Of a stretch of DNA of 59,454 nucleotides, positions 1-7,469 are shown in pieces. The DNA is from Treponema sp. (GTDB taxonomy: Bacteria > Spirochaetota > Spirochaetia > Treponematales > Breznakiellaceae): NCBI GenBank assembly GCA_009786455.1, contig WQTD01000015.1:1-59454 (forward strand). The letters run 5' to 3'. Both the position numbers and the translations under genes were made by a program. Below the pieces are notes generated by a model. The model was not told where the DNA came from. It did not search any database and worked only from the letters and a program-made list of their open reading frames with translations. Position 1 is the first letter of the stretch, and each line of letters opens with the position of its first letter.

Positions 1-14
1 GGGGGGGGGGGGGG
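1..14. other. Poly-G run at window start
   Basis: The first 14 bases are all G. The flanking sequence is balanced coding DNA, and no other G run of this length occurs in the window. In the leftward kinase frame it would encode a proline run directly where such kinases normally end. It is most likely a sequencing or assembly end artefact rather than biology. Confidence 0.6.
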
Positions 15-812
15 TAACAATTGTAAACGCACCAGCGTTCCCTCTCCTTTTTCGCTTTTTATTTCAATACTTCCGCCCAAAAGAGCTGCTCTTTCTTCCA
101 TTCCTCGGATACCTAAATGATAACCGCTTAAACTAATGTTTTTTCCAGAGCGGCTGTCCGGCGGCTTAAAACCTTTGCCGTCGTCAGAAATACCAATTGA
201 AATACTCCCGTCCGGATCGTGTCTGAGCATGACTATTGCTTCGCTTGCATCAGCGTGTTTCTCTATATTTGTCAGCGCTTCCTGTACTATGCGAAAAATC
301 TGAAGCTGCTTTTCATCGTCAGGGAAAATATTTTTTTCATCTTCAGTTATATCTATATCAACGCGGCAGTCTATCCCTGTTTTCTCGCCGAAATCAATGC
401 AAAGATGGCGAAGAGCATTGGGCAGTCCATGATGCCGGAAATCAGGCGGAACAAGATATTCGCAGATACTGCGCACCTTGCGGATCAGGTTGGACTGCAG
501 CGATGACGCTTCTTCGCATAATTTTTCCCTTTCGGAATTTTTTTCCGTCTTGCCTATTTTATTCATTGAAAGCGACAGGTAACGCAAATCCTGAGCGATT
601 GTATCATGCAGTTCACGGCTAATGCGCATCCTTTCATCTTCCTGGGCAAGAAGAACAGCGCGCGAGTAAACAGAGCCTTCTTCTTCCCGTCTTTGAGAAT
701 CTTTTAATTCCCTGCTTAAAAAATAAATCAGAATTGCCGAAAGAAAAATAAAGAAGACCAGCGCTGATAGAATGGTAAAATACGCTCCTGCGGCAAAATG
801 CTGCGCTTCCAT
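1..812 (-). CDS. NarL-type sensor histidine kinase (3' end cut by window)
   Basis: This leftward gene is not closed inside the window. It begins at the ATG at 812, the first start after an in-frame stop. One N-terminal membrane helix (residues about 9-33) is followed by a dimerisation/phospho-acceptor region with the motif 'RISRELHDTIAQDL' (His69), typical of HisKA_3 kinases. A HATPase domain follows, with an N-box 'QEALTNIEKHA', a 'SDDGKGF' G1 box and a 'GIRGMEERA' segment. No extracytoplasmic sensor domain is present, so the input is probably taken through the membrane or from a partner. The divergent membrane protein 45 bp away is a candidate partner (inference). Its response regulator is expected just outside the left edge. 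The frame runs into the poly-G tract, so the true C-terminus is unknown. Confidence 0.85.
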   Translation of the reverse strand, partial: MEAQHFAAGAYFTILSALVFFIFLSAILIYFLSRELKDSQRREEEGSVYSRAVLLAQEDERMRISRELHDTIAQDLRYLSLSMNKIGKTEKNSEREKLCEEASSLQSNLIRKVRSICEYLVPPDFRHHGLPNALRHLCIDFGEKTGIDCRVDIDITEDEKNIFPDDEKQLQIFRIVQEALTNIEKHADASEAIVMLRHDPDGSISIGISDDGKGFKPPDSRSGKNISLSGYHLGIRGMEERAALLGGSIEIKSEKGEGTLVRLQLLPPPP

Positions 813-857
813 ATCTTTATTATAGGCGTAATCATTTTTTTATGATAGGTTTTTCCT

Positions 858-1508
858 GTGTTAAATCAGAAACCTGATGATTTCAAATTCGCAAAGATTA
901 AAAAAACCCCGGTTAAAATTGCCGCGCTATGCATTGTATCCGCGGTTCTCAATCACATCATTTTCCCTTTATTCGTGCTTGTTTTTAAACTGCCGTTATT
1001 TGTCGATACTGTATTTACAGCCGCTATCACATTTTACGCAGGTTTAATTCCGGGGCTTATTACTGCTGTTCTCACCTGGGTTATTGGTTTTGCAATAAAA
1101 AACGATATTGTAACTCCTTTTATTTTATGTAGCATTGCCGAAGTATTTATAATATTTTTGTTAAAACCTGCCGCTTTAAATCTGCGGGGTCTGTCCAAAG
1201 GAAGAAAACGCGCTGTTTTTATAGGTGTTTTGGCAAGGCTTATGATGCTGTACATAACTGTTTGCATTGTAATTAGTATTCTGGGCGGAGTAATTGATTT
1301 TATTTTCTACACAGTTCTGCCAAACGCGAAACCAGCCTTTAGCGCAGAAGACGCCTTTAAGGAATGGCTTTTTCATGATTATCTGCCTGTACTGGCGATG
1401 AACATTCTCTCCCGGCTTCCTGTTAACATTGTAGATCGTTTCATCGTGATTTTCGGAGGTTATTTCATTTCATGCGCAATCATAAAAATACCGGACAGTG
1501 ATATATAA
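858..1508 (+). CDS. Multi-pass membrane protein, ECF S-component-like
   Basis: A 216-residue hydrophobic protein with about five to six membrane segments (near residues 20-42, 48-75, 84-104, 118-150 and 190-212). The segment 'LPLFVDTVFTAAITFYAGL' resembles the early helices of ECF-transporter substrate-binding components and related integral sensory proteins, which carry small ligands such as vitamins; the match is by eye only. The frame opens with GTG at 858, and no better in-frame ATG precedes the first helix. It is divergent from the sensor kinase with only 45 bp between the starts, so the two may share a control region, and the membrane protein may supply the kinase's signal. No ATPase or T-component gene is adjacent, so active transport on its own is doubtful. 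Confidence 0.5.
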   Translation: MLNQKPDDFKFAKIKKTPVKIAALCIVSAVLNHIIFPLFVLVFKLPLFVDTVFTAAITFYAGLIPGLITAVLTWVIGFAIKNDIVTPFILCSIAEVFIIFLLKPAALNLRGLSKGRKRAVFIGVLARLMMLYITVCIVISILGGVIDFIFYTVLPNAKPAFSAEDAFKEWLFHDYLPVLAMNILSRLPVNIVDRFIVIFGGYFISCAIIKIPDSDI

Positions 1509-1528
1509 TGTATAATTTCAAATGACAA

Positions 1529-1557
1529 CTTCGTGCCTCTGCGTCTCTGTGTGTAAA
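1529..1557. repeat. Dispersed 'cctctgcgtctctgtgtg' type repeat
   Basis: The intergenic stretch contains a pyrimidine/GT-rich word 'cctctgcgtctctgtgtg' immediately after 'cttcgtg'. Words of this kind recur between genes in many bacterial genomes. An inverted, diverged relative (about 16 of 21 positions identical) lies inside the methyltransferase gene at 11305-11325. No gene or terminator explains it. Confidence 0.4.
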
Positions 1558-1632
1558 TTAACGAAAAAACAATTAATGAAAAATGTTATGATTTACGAAA
1601 ATTAAACCCAACTAACATCAAGGCATTGACTT

Positions 1633-1664
1633 TTGACATTTTTCCCTTTACTCTGAATTAAAAT
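1633..1664 (+). promoter_or_regulatory. Possible sigma-70 promoter of the nucleoside operon
   Basis: A consensus -35 hexamer TTGACA (1633-1638) precedes an AT-rich -10-like stretch (TTAAAAT, 1658-1664), with a spacer of 19-20 bp that is longer than ideal. It sits 29 bp before the lipoprotein start, whose ribosome binding site is 'acggagg'. Confidence 0.35.
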
Positions 1665-1692
1665 AAGATGATTTATTTTTACGGAGGAATTA

Positions 1693-2805
1693 ATGAAGAA
1701 AATTTGTTTAATGGCGTTAGCGCTTGTTGCATTATTTTCAGCTGCCGGCTGCAAAAAAAACGCTCAGCAGACAGCGGTGCGTACGGTCGTTGATACATTT
1801 GAATTAGCGCTTGTTACGGATCTCGGCACTATTGACGATAAATCCTTTAATCAGGGTTCATGGGAAGGATTGGTTCAGTATGCAAGAGAAAAAAACATTA
1901 CACATAAATATTATCAGCCTTCTGAGCAGAGCGATGACGCCTATCTAACGACTATCGATTTGGCTGTCAGGGGAGGCGCGAAATTAATCGTAACTCCGGG
2001 CTTTCTTTTTGAGGTGCCTGTTTTTATTGCGCAGGATCGTTATCCGAATGTGACATTTGTGCTTGTTGACGGTTCTCCGAATAACGGCGATTGGAGCGGC
2101 GGCTTTCCTGTTTATAAGACAGGAAAAAATGCAGTTGGAATTCATTATGCCGAAGATCAGGCGGGATTTCTTGCAGGTTACGCAGCCGTAAAAGACGGCA
2201 ACAGAAGTCTTGGCTTTATGGGCGGCATGGCGGTTCCGGCTGTAGTGCGTTTTGGTTATGGTTTTGTTCAGGGTGCGGAGTTTGCCGCCGCGGAACTTGG
2301 GCTTGCCGCCGGGGCGATTACGATGAATTACCATTATACAGGCGGTTTTGCCGCTACTCCTGAAGCTCAGTCAATGGCTGCTTCCTGGTACAATGCCGGT
2401 GTCGATGTTATTTTCGGCTGCGGAGGAGCGGTCGGCAACTCTGTCATGGCGGCTGCTGAGCAGGCGGGGAAGAAAGTAATCGGCGTTGACGTAGATCAGT
2501 CCGCGGAATCGCCGACAGTTATTACCTCTGCGATGAAAGGTCTTCATGCTTCTGTGTATTCGGCTATTTCGGATTATTACGCCGGCAGTTTTTCCGGCGG
2601 AAGGGATATTATTTTTTCCGCAGACAATAACGGTGTGGGTCTTCCAATGCAGAATTCAAAATTCAACACATTTAATAATGCAGATTACGGCGTTATCTTT
2701 GGCAGACTGGCGTCAGGGGAGATCCCCAGAATGGAAAATCTTGCCGATGACGGAAGCCCCAGAGTGGTTCCGGTCAGGATAACGAGAGTAACTGAGTTCA
2801 GATAA
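1693..2805 (+). CDS. BMP-family nucleoside-binding lipoprotein (PnrA/TmpC-like)
   Basis: This is the extracytoplasmic solute-binding lipoprotein of a nucleoside ABC importer. The 370-residue product opens with a signal peptide ending in the lipobox 'FSAAGC' (Cys20, lipid attachment). The mature part shows BMP-family motifs: 'IDDKSFNQGSWEGL' near residue 52, 'YHYTGGF' near 215, and a 'DVIFGCGG' beta-strand near 239. In Treponema pallidum the family member PnrA (TmpC) binds purine nucleosides; in lactococci BmpA serves a broad nucleoside transporter. The genes behind it (ATPase, two permeases, nucleoside phosphorylase) support nucleoside rather than sugar uptake. Start: ATG with 'ggagg' seven bases upstream. 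A hairpin terminator follows the stop and probably lowers expression of the downstream transporter genes relative to this abundant protein. Confidence 0.93.
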   Translation: MKKICLMALALVALFSAAGCKKNAQQTAVRTVVDTFELALVTDLGTIDDKSFNQGSWEGLVQYAREKNITHKYYQPSEQSDDAYLTTIDLAVRGGAKLIVTPGFLFEVPVFIAQDRYPNVTFVLVDGSPNNGDWSGGFPVYKTGKNAVGIHYAEDQAGFLAGYAAVKDGNRSLGFMGGMAVPAVVRFGYGFVQGAEFAAAELGLAAGAITMNYHYTGGFAATPEAQSMAASWYNAGVDVIFGCGGAVGNSVMAAAEQAGKKVIGVDVDQSAESPTVITSAMKGLHASVYSAISDYYAGSFSGGRDIIFSADNNGVGLPMQNSKFNTFNNADYGVIFGRLASGEIPRMENLADDGSPRVVPVRITRVTEFR

Positions 2806-2812
2806 AACAGAA

Positions 2813-2849
2813 AAAACAGCGAATGAATGATTGATTTGTTCGCTGTTTT
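2813..2849 (+). terminator. Hairpin after lipoprotein gene (partial terminator)
   Basis: A perfect 11-bp inverted repeat ('aaaacagcgaa' and its complement) with a 15-base loop sits 7 bases after the lipoprotein stop and 15 bases before the ATPase start. The trailing T-tract is short (ttttaatttt), so read-through is expected. This is a common way to make more binding protein than transporter. Confidence 0.65.
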
Positions 2850-2864
2850 AATTTTAACCGCGGG

Positions 2865-4388
2865 ATGGATATGGATTATATTATTGAGATGAACGGGATT
2901 ACCAAGATCTTCCCCGGCATTGTCGCAAACGACGATATAACCCTTCAGCTTAAAAAAGGTGAAATCCACGCTCTGTTAGGTGAAAATGGAGCGGGCAAGT
3001 CCACTCTTATGAGCGTCCTTTTCGGTCTTTACAGATGCGAAAAGGGTGAAATAAAAAAAGACGGGCAGCCTGTCCAGATTTACGGTCCGAACGACGCTAC
3101 AAAGCTTGGAATCGGAATGGTTCATCAGCATTTCAAGCTTGTTCATAATTTCACCGTTCTTGAAAATATAATTCTTGGAGCGGAGACTGTGAAGTATGGA
3201 ATGTTAAAGCTAGATAATGCCCGTAAACAGATTGTCGAATTATCGCAAAAATATAAACTTGAAATTGTTCCTGACGCTCTCGTTTCCGACATTACTGTTG
3301 GAATGCAGCAGAGGGTGGAAATCCTAAAGATGCTCTACCGTGAAAATGAAATCCTTATTTTTGATGAACCGACTGCTGTTTTAACTCCGCAGGAAATCGA
3401 AGAACTGATGAATATAATGAGAAATCTTGCCGCTGAAGGAAAATCCCTTCTGTTCATTACGCACAAGCTTGACGAGATAAAGGCTGCGGCGGATCGGTGC
3501 ACAGTGCTTCGCAAGGGCAGGTACATAGGAACGGTTGATGTAGCGTCCGTTTCCAAGGAAGAACTTTCTGAAATGATGGTCGGCAGGAAAGTCAGCCTTA
3601 CTGTTGAAAAGACGGAGCAGACGCCCGGCGATACAATCCTTAAGGTGGAAAATCTGACTGTAACAAGCAGAACTCACGGAAAGGCGCTTGTAAACAACGC
3701 GAGTTTTGAAGTTAAATCCGGAGAGATTGTCTGTATCGCGGGAATTGACGGAAACGGTCAGCAGGAGCTTGTTTACGCCCTTGCCGGCATGCTTGAACCT
3801 GACAGCGGCTGCGTTTTCGTCGAAGGAAATGAAATTTCGCATAACAGCATACGTTCAAGAAACATTGCTCATATTCCCGAAGACAGGCATAAGCACGGTC
3901 TTGTGCTTGATTACAGTCTTGCTTTTAATCTTGTTTTACAGAATTACTATACAAGCAAATTCCAGAAATACGGAATTTTAAAATTTGATGAGATATATAA
4001 ATTCGCCGTTGAGTTGATAGAAAAATTTGATATCAGAAGCGGGCAGGGCGCGAACACCATTTCCCGGAGCATGTCCGGCGGCAATCAGCAGAAGGCGATT
4101 ATCGCGAGGGAAATTTCCCGTGATTCGCGCCTGTTAATCGCGGTTCAGCCGACAAGGGGGCTTGATGTCGGCGCCTGTGAATATATTCACAAGCGGCTGG
4201 TTGAAGAGCGTACAAAGGGCAGGGGAGTGCTTCTTGTTTCCCTCGAACTTGATGAAGTAATGGATGTCAGCGACAGAATCCTCGTTATTTATGAAGGAAA
4301 AATAGTTGCCAATGTAAAACCCAAAGATGTTACGTATAAAGAACTTGGTCTTTATATGGCAGGTTCAGCCAGACAAGAAGTAGCATGA
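2865..4388 (+). CDS. Nucleoside ABC transporter ATPase (two nucleotide-binding domains)
   Basis: A 507-residue ATPase with two fused nucleotide-binding domains, the architecture of RbsA/YufO/NupA-type importers. Domain 1 has Walker A 'GENGAGKST' (39-47), a signature written 'VGMQQRVEIL' and Walker B 'ILIFDEPTAVLTP'. Domain 2 has a degenerate Walker A ('GIDGNGQQE'), an intact signature 'SGGNQQKAI', and a Walker B in which the usual Asp-Glu is replaced ('LLIAVQPTRGLD'). Domain 2 is therefore probably a non-hydrolysing site, as usual in this family. It lies behind the binding-protein terminator, and its stop overlaps the next start (ATGA), so it is translationally coupled to the permease. It energises uptake from the cytoplasmic face of the inner membrane. 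Start at 2865 has only a weak ribosome binding site; an ATG two codons later is possible. Confidence 0.93.
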   Translation: MDMDYIIEMNGITKIFPGIVANDDITLQLKKGEIHALLGENGAGKSTLMSVLFGLYRCEKGEIKKDGQPVQIYGPNDATKLGIGMVHQHFKLVHNFTVLENIILGAETVKYGMLKLDNARKQIVELSQKYKLEIVPDALVSDITVGMQQRVEILKMLYRENEILIFDEPTAVLTPQEIEELMNIMRNLAAEGKSLLFITHKLDEIKAAADRCTVLRKGRYIGTVDVASVSKEELSEMMVGRKVSLTVEKTEQTPGDTILKVENLTVTSRTHGKALVNNASFEVKSGEIVCIAGIDGNGQQELVYALAGMLEPDSGCVFVEGNEISHNSIRSRNIAHIPEDRHKHGLVLDYSLAFNLVLQNYYTSKFQKYGILKFDEIYKFAVELIEKFDIRSGQGANTISRSMSGGNQQKAIIAREISRDSRLLIAVQPTRGLDVGACEYIHKRLVEERTKGRGVLLVSLELDEVMDVSDRILVIYEGKIVANVKPKDVTYKELGLYMAGSARQEVA

Positions 4389-5470
4389 TAAAATTAAAAC
4401 TGACTGATTCATCCGTAAACGCATTGTCTTCAATCGTCGCGGTTTTAGTCGGTCTTCTTGCAGGTTTAGTTATTTTACTTTTAAGTAATGCCTCCCAGGC
4501 TTTTCATGGGTTTTGGGCTATTTTATCAGGCGGCTTTTCTAACTTAAAGGAATTCGGTCAGGTTTTATATTTTGCAACTCCGATTATATTAACAGGGCTT
4601 TCTGTCGGTTTTGCCGCCAGAACAGGGCTTTTTAATATCGGGGCGGCAGGTCAGTTTATAGTCGGTGCGTTTGCTGCTGTTCTTGTCGGCGTAAAGTGCA
4701 GTTTTATTCCAGCTCCTTACCTGTGGATGCTCGCGCTCGTTGCGGCGCTTCTTGCAGGTGCGCTTTGGGGTTCAATCCCCGGCATATTCAAGGCGTTCTT
4801 TAACGTGAATGAAGTTATTGCCTGTATAATGACAAATTATATCGGCATGTACCTTGTTAATTTTCTTATTACCAGAACGATGTACGATTCCCTTCGAAAT
4901 CAAAGCATGCGCGTTGCGAACGCGGCAAATCTTCCGAAGATGGGGATGGACAATATTTTCAAAGACGGGTTTATCACATCGAGCGCGAACTCGGGGATTT
5001 TTGTCGCGGTTATTTTTGCGATATTGATATTTTTTATTCTTGAAAAAACTTCCTTTGGCTACGAACTTAAAGCATGCGGTTTTAACCGCGAAGCTGCGCG
5101 TTATGCCGGCATCAATGAAAAACGCAGCATCATTTTATCAATGACAATTGCGGGCGCTCTTGCCGGGCTCGGAGGCGCTCTTTTATTTCTTGCGGGTTCA
5201 GGCAAGGGGATCACTGTTGTTGATGTGCTTGCGCAGGAAGGTTTCCTCGGTATTCCTGTAGCTCTTTTGGGACTTAATAATCCGATTGGAATTATTTTTT
5301 CCGGTCTGCTTGTCGCCTACCTGAATGTCGGTGGATTTAACATGCAATTATATAATTTTGCTCCACAGGTTATTGAAATAATTATAGCTGTGATAATTTA
5401 TTTCAGCGCTTTCGCTCTTCTTGTCAGGGGATTCTTCAGCATGGTGAAGAAACGCATGGAGGCGAAATGA
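4385..5470 (+). CDS. Nucleoside ABC transporter permease 1
   Basis: A 361-residue inner-membrane permease of the BPD_transp_2 (branched-chain amino acid, ribose and nucleoside) class, with about nine to ten helices. Recognisable elements are 'GLSVGFAARTGLFNIGAAGQF' in its N-terminal third and the loop 'ACGFNREAARYAGIN' near residue 230, which in this family contacts the ATPase. It starts with ATG overlapping the ATPase stop by four bases and ends overlapping the second permease in the same way, so all three are made as a unit. It pairs with the next gene to form the heterodimeric pore; the closest characterised parallels are NupB/NupC of Lactococcus and YufP/YufQ of Bacillus. Confidence 0.92.
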   Translation: MIKLKLTDSSVNALSSIVAVLVGLLAGLVILLLSNASQAFHGFWAILSGGFSNLKEFGQVLYFATPIILTGLSVGFAARTGLFNIGAAGQFIVGAFAAVLVGVKCSFIPAPYLWMLALVAALLAGALWGSIPGIFKAFFNVNEVIACIMTNYIGMYLVNFLITRTMYDSLRNQSMRVANAANLPKMGMDNIFKDGFITSSANSGIFVAVIFAILIFFILEKTSFGYELKACGFNREAARYAGINEKRSIILSMTIAGALAGLGGALLFLAGSGKGITVVDVLAQEGFLGIPVALLGLNNPIGIIFSGLLVAYLNVGGFNMQLYNFAPQVIEIIIAVIIYFSAFALLVRGFFSMVKKRMEAK

Positions 5471-6420
5471 GCATACTCTATTTTATTGTGCAGCAGACCA
5501 TGTTTTTTTCAATCCCTCTTTTAATTGTCGCGCTTGGAGCAATGTTTTCCGAGCGTTCAGGTGTTGTCAATATCTCGCTTGAAGGTACGATGATTCTCGG
5601 AGGGTTTACCGGTATTTTGTTTATCAATATGGCGCAGCCTTTTATTCCGGGGCAAACCGTTTTAATGATGGCGATACTGGTCTCGGCGCTGGCCGGAACA
5701 GCGGTTTCACTGCTTCACGCGTACGCCAGCATAAACATGAAGGCTGATCAGATAATAAGCGGAACCGCGATCAATATGCTCGCTCCGGCTCTCGCTATCT
5801 ACATAGCAAGGATGATCCGCACTGTTCAGCAAATTCCGTTTGTTAACCAGTTCCGTATCAGCAAGGTGCCTGTGTTAGGTGACATTCCATTCTTCGGTCC
5901 CCTGCTTTTTTCAAATACTTATATCACTACTTATCTTGGCTTTCTTATCCTTGCAGCCTCGGCTTTCCTGCTTTATAAAACGCGCTTCGGTCTTCGGCTT
6001 CGCTCCTGCGGAGAGCATCCCCAGGCCGCCGATTCGGCAGGGATAAATGTGTACGCGATGCGCTACGCCGGAGTTATGATTTCAGGCGCGCTTGCCGGTC
6101 TTGGCGGTCTTGTGTTTGTAATTCCCACATCAATTGAGTTTAACCATGATGTCTCCGGATACGGCTTTTTGGCGCTTGCGGTATTGATCTTCGGACAGTG
6201 GAAACCCCTGCGCATTTTGTTTGCCGCGTTTTTCTTTGGTCTTATGAAGGCGGTTTCTTCGTCCTATTCGGGAGTGTCCTTTCTTGCGGCAATTCCGGTT
6301 CCGGCTTATATATATAAAATGGTCCCCTATGTCGCAACGCTCATCGTTCTGGCTTTTAGTTCCAAGTTTTCCCAGGCTCCCAAAGCCGAAGGAATCCCGT
6401 ATGATAAGGGCAGGCGTTAA
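5467..6420 (+). CDS. Nucleoside ABC transporter permease 2
   Basis: A 317-residue partner permease of the same BPD_transp_2 class. The N-terminal region has 'GAMFSERSGVVNISLEGTM', the family hallmark. The cytoplasmic loop 'SCGEHPQAADSAGINVYAMR' (near residue 180) is the ATPase coupling loop and is typical of the second subunit of nucleoside systems. The start overlaps the first permease stop (ATGA), and the gene is followed after 14 bp by uridine phosphorylase, which links uptake to intracellular phosphorolysis. About eight to nine helices are visible. Nothing unusual. Confidence 0.92.
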   Translation: MSILYFIVQQTMFFSIPLLIVALGAMFSERSGVVNISLEGTMILGGFTGILFINMAQPFIPGQTVLMMAILVSALAGTAVSLLHAYASINMKADQIISGTAINMLAPALAIYIARMIRTVQQIPFVNQFRISKVPVLGDIPFFGPLLFSNTYITTYLGFLILAASAFLLYKTRFGLRLRSCGEHPQAADSAGINVYAMRYAGVMISGALAGLGGLVFVIPTSIEFNHDVSGYGFLALAVLIFGQWKPLRILFAAFFFGLMKAVSSSYSGVSFLAAIPVPAYIYKMVPYVATLIVLAFSSKFSQAPKAEGIPYDKGRR

Positions 6421-6434
6421 TTAAGAGGCAATGT

Positions 6435-7196
6435 ATGGAAAAACAATACCATGTTGGCTTTGACGATTCTCACGGCGCAAAGTATGTTATTCTTCCGGGA
6501 GATCCCGGACGCGTGGAAAAAATCGCCGCTCACCTTGACAACCCCCGTTTTTTCTGCCGGAACCGGGAGTATACGACATGGCTCGGCGAGTTATCCGGCA
6601 AGACCGTGATGGTTATGTCCACCGGAATGGGAGGTCCTTCCACAGCCATCGGCGTGGAAGAATTGTATTTGACAGGGATACGCGATTTTATCAGGGTGGG
6701 AACCTGCGGCGGAATGGCTCTTCCTGTAACAGGCGGCGATATAGTCATTGCGACCGGCGCGATCCGCATGGAGGGGACTACAAAGGAATATGTCCCTATC
6801 GAATTTCCGGCTGTTGCGAATCTCGATATTATAAACGCTCTTGTAGAAGCGGGAAAAAAACTTGAATTCAAATTACATACCGGAATTGTTCAATGCAAGG
6901 ATTCTTTTTACGGGCAGCACAACCCCGATCGCATGCCTTCCGGCTTTGAGCTCAAAGACAAGTGGTCAGCCTGGTTAAAAGCCGGATGTCTGGCTTCAGA
7001 AATGGAAAGTTCGACGCTTTTCATTGTCTGCCAAATTCTGGGCGCACGCGCCGGTTGTGTCCTCAATGTGGTGTGGAATCAAGAACGCGAAAGAATAGGT
7101 TTATCCAATCCCCACTGCCATGACACTGAAAACGCCATAAAAACCGCCGTAGAAGCGGTAAAGATACTCATCAGTCAAGATAATGGATTTGTCTGA
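6435..7196 (+). CDS. udp: Uridine phosphorylase
   Basis: A cytoplasmic nucleoside phosphorylase that converts uridine plus phosphate into uracil plus ribose-1-phosphate. The length, 253 residues, equals that of the E. coli enzyme. The phosphate-binding start 'PGDPGRVEKI' is at 21-30, the family signature 'STGMGGPSTAIGVEEL' near 61-76, and the ribose/base-site segment 'ASEMESSTLF' near 190, where the Glu-Met-Glu triad contacts ribose. It is the last gene of the nucleoside uptake operon, so imported nucleosides can be split at once and ribose fed to central metabolism. The ribosome binding site is 'aagaggcaatgt'. Purine nucleoside phosphorylase is the alternative, but the overall pattern fits Udp better. 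Confidence 0.9.
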   Translation: MEKQYHVGFDDSHGAKYVILPGDPGRVEKIAAHLDNPRFFCRNREYTTWLGELSGKTVMVMSTGMGGPSTAIGVEELYLTGIRDFIRVGTCGGMALPVTGGDIVIATGAIRMEGTTKEYVPIEFPAVANLDIINALVEAGKKLEFKLHTGIVQCKDSFYGQHNPDRMPSGFELKDKWSAWLKAGCLASEMESSTLFIVCQILGARAGCVLNVVWNQERERIGLSNPHCHDTENAIKTAVEAVKILISQDNGFV

Positions 7197-7224
7197 CGAC
7201 TTGGTTAGTTGTCTCACAAGTTCT

Positions 7225-7277
7225 GCATTTTTTCGGGTTAGCCTGTGAACTAAAGTTCGGCAAAAATGCGATTTTTT
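7225..7277 (+). terminator. Probable terminator of the nucleoside operon
   Basis: Complementary arms gcattttt (7225-7232) and aaaaatgc (7262-7269) close a 29-base loop that itself contains a gaac/gttc stem. Six Ts follow at 7272-7277. It lies 28 bases after the udp stop. Confidence 0.55.
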
Positions 7278-7282
7278 ATGGA

Positions 7283-7314
7283 AGTTGTTTAATAATTGAA
7301 ATTATCTAACAACT
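7283..7314. repeat. Imperfect palindrome before nrdJ
   Basis: Two 15-base arms (7283-7297 and 7300-7314) are complementary except for two central positions and are separated by two bases. It lies between the udp terminator and the putative nrdJ control region. It could be a protein-binding palindrome or an RNA hairpin; no family is recognised. Confidence 0.5.
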
Positions 7315-7380
7315 CCAATAAGTAAAATATTCCCTTTTAAACCTATTGCAATACCCTTTATATGGTGTATACTGAAACCA

Positions 7381-7427
7381 ACACCGCTATATATATGGTT
7401 ATTTGGTACTCTGTTGATATATAACCG
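7381..7427 (+). promoter_or_regulatory. nrdJ: Possible tandem NrdR-box-like sites before nrdJ
   Basis: Two AT-alternating cores, 'ccgctatatatatggtt' (7384-7400) and 'gttgatatataacc' (7413-7426), have centres about 28-30 bp apart and lie 45-90 bp upstream of the reductase start. NrdR repressors bind paired 16-bp sites with alternating TA cores, roughly three helical turns apart, in front of ribonucleotide reductase genes. The match is imperfect, so this is a suggestion only. No B12 riboswitch element is seen in the 273-bp leader. Confidence 0.25.
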
Positions 7428-7469
7428 AAATAACTTGAAAATACTGGATTCTATAAAAGGGATTTAGCT

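Noticed and set aside
7197-7469. Cobalamin riboswitch before the B12-dependent reductase
   Set aside because: No B12-box-like sequence or fitting multi-stem layout is visible; only a terminator, a palindrome and AT-rich sites.
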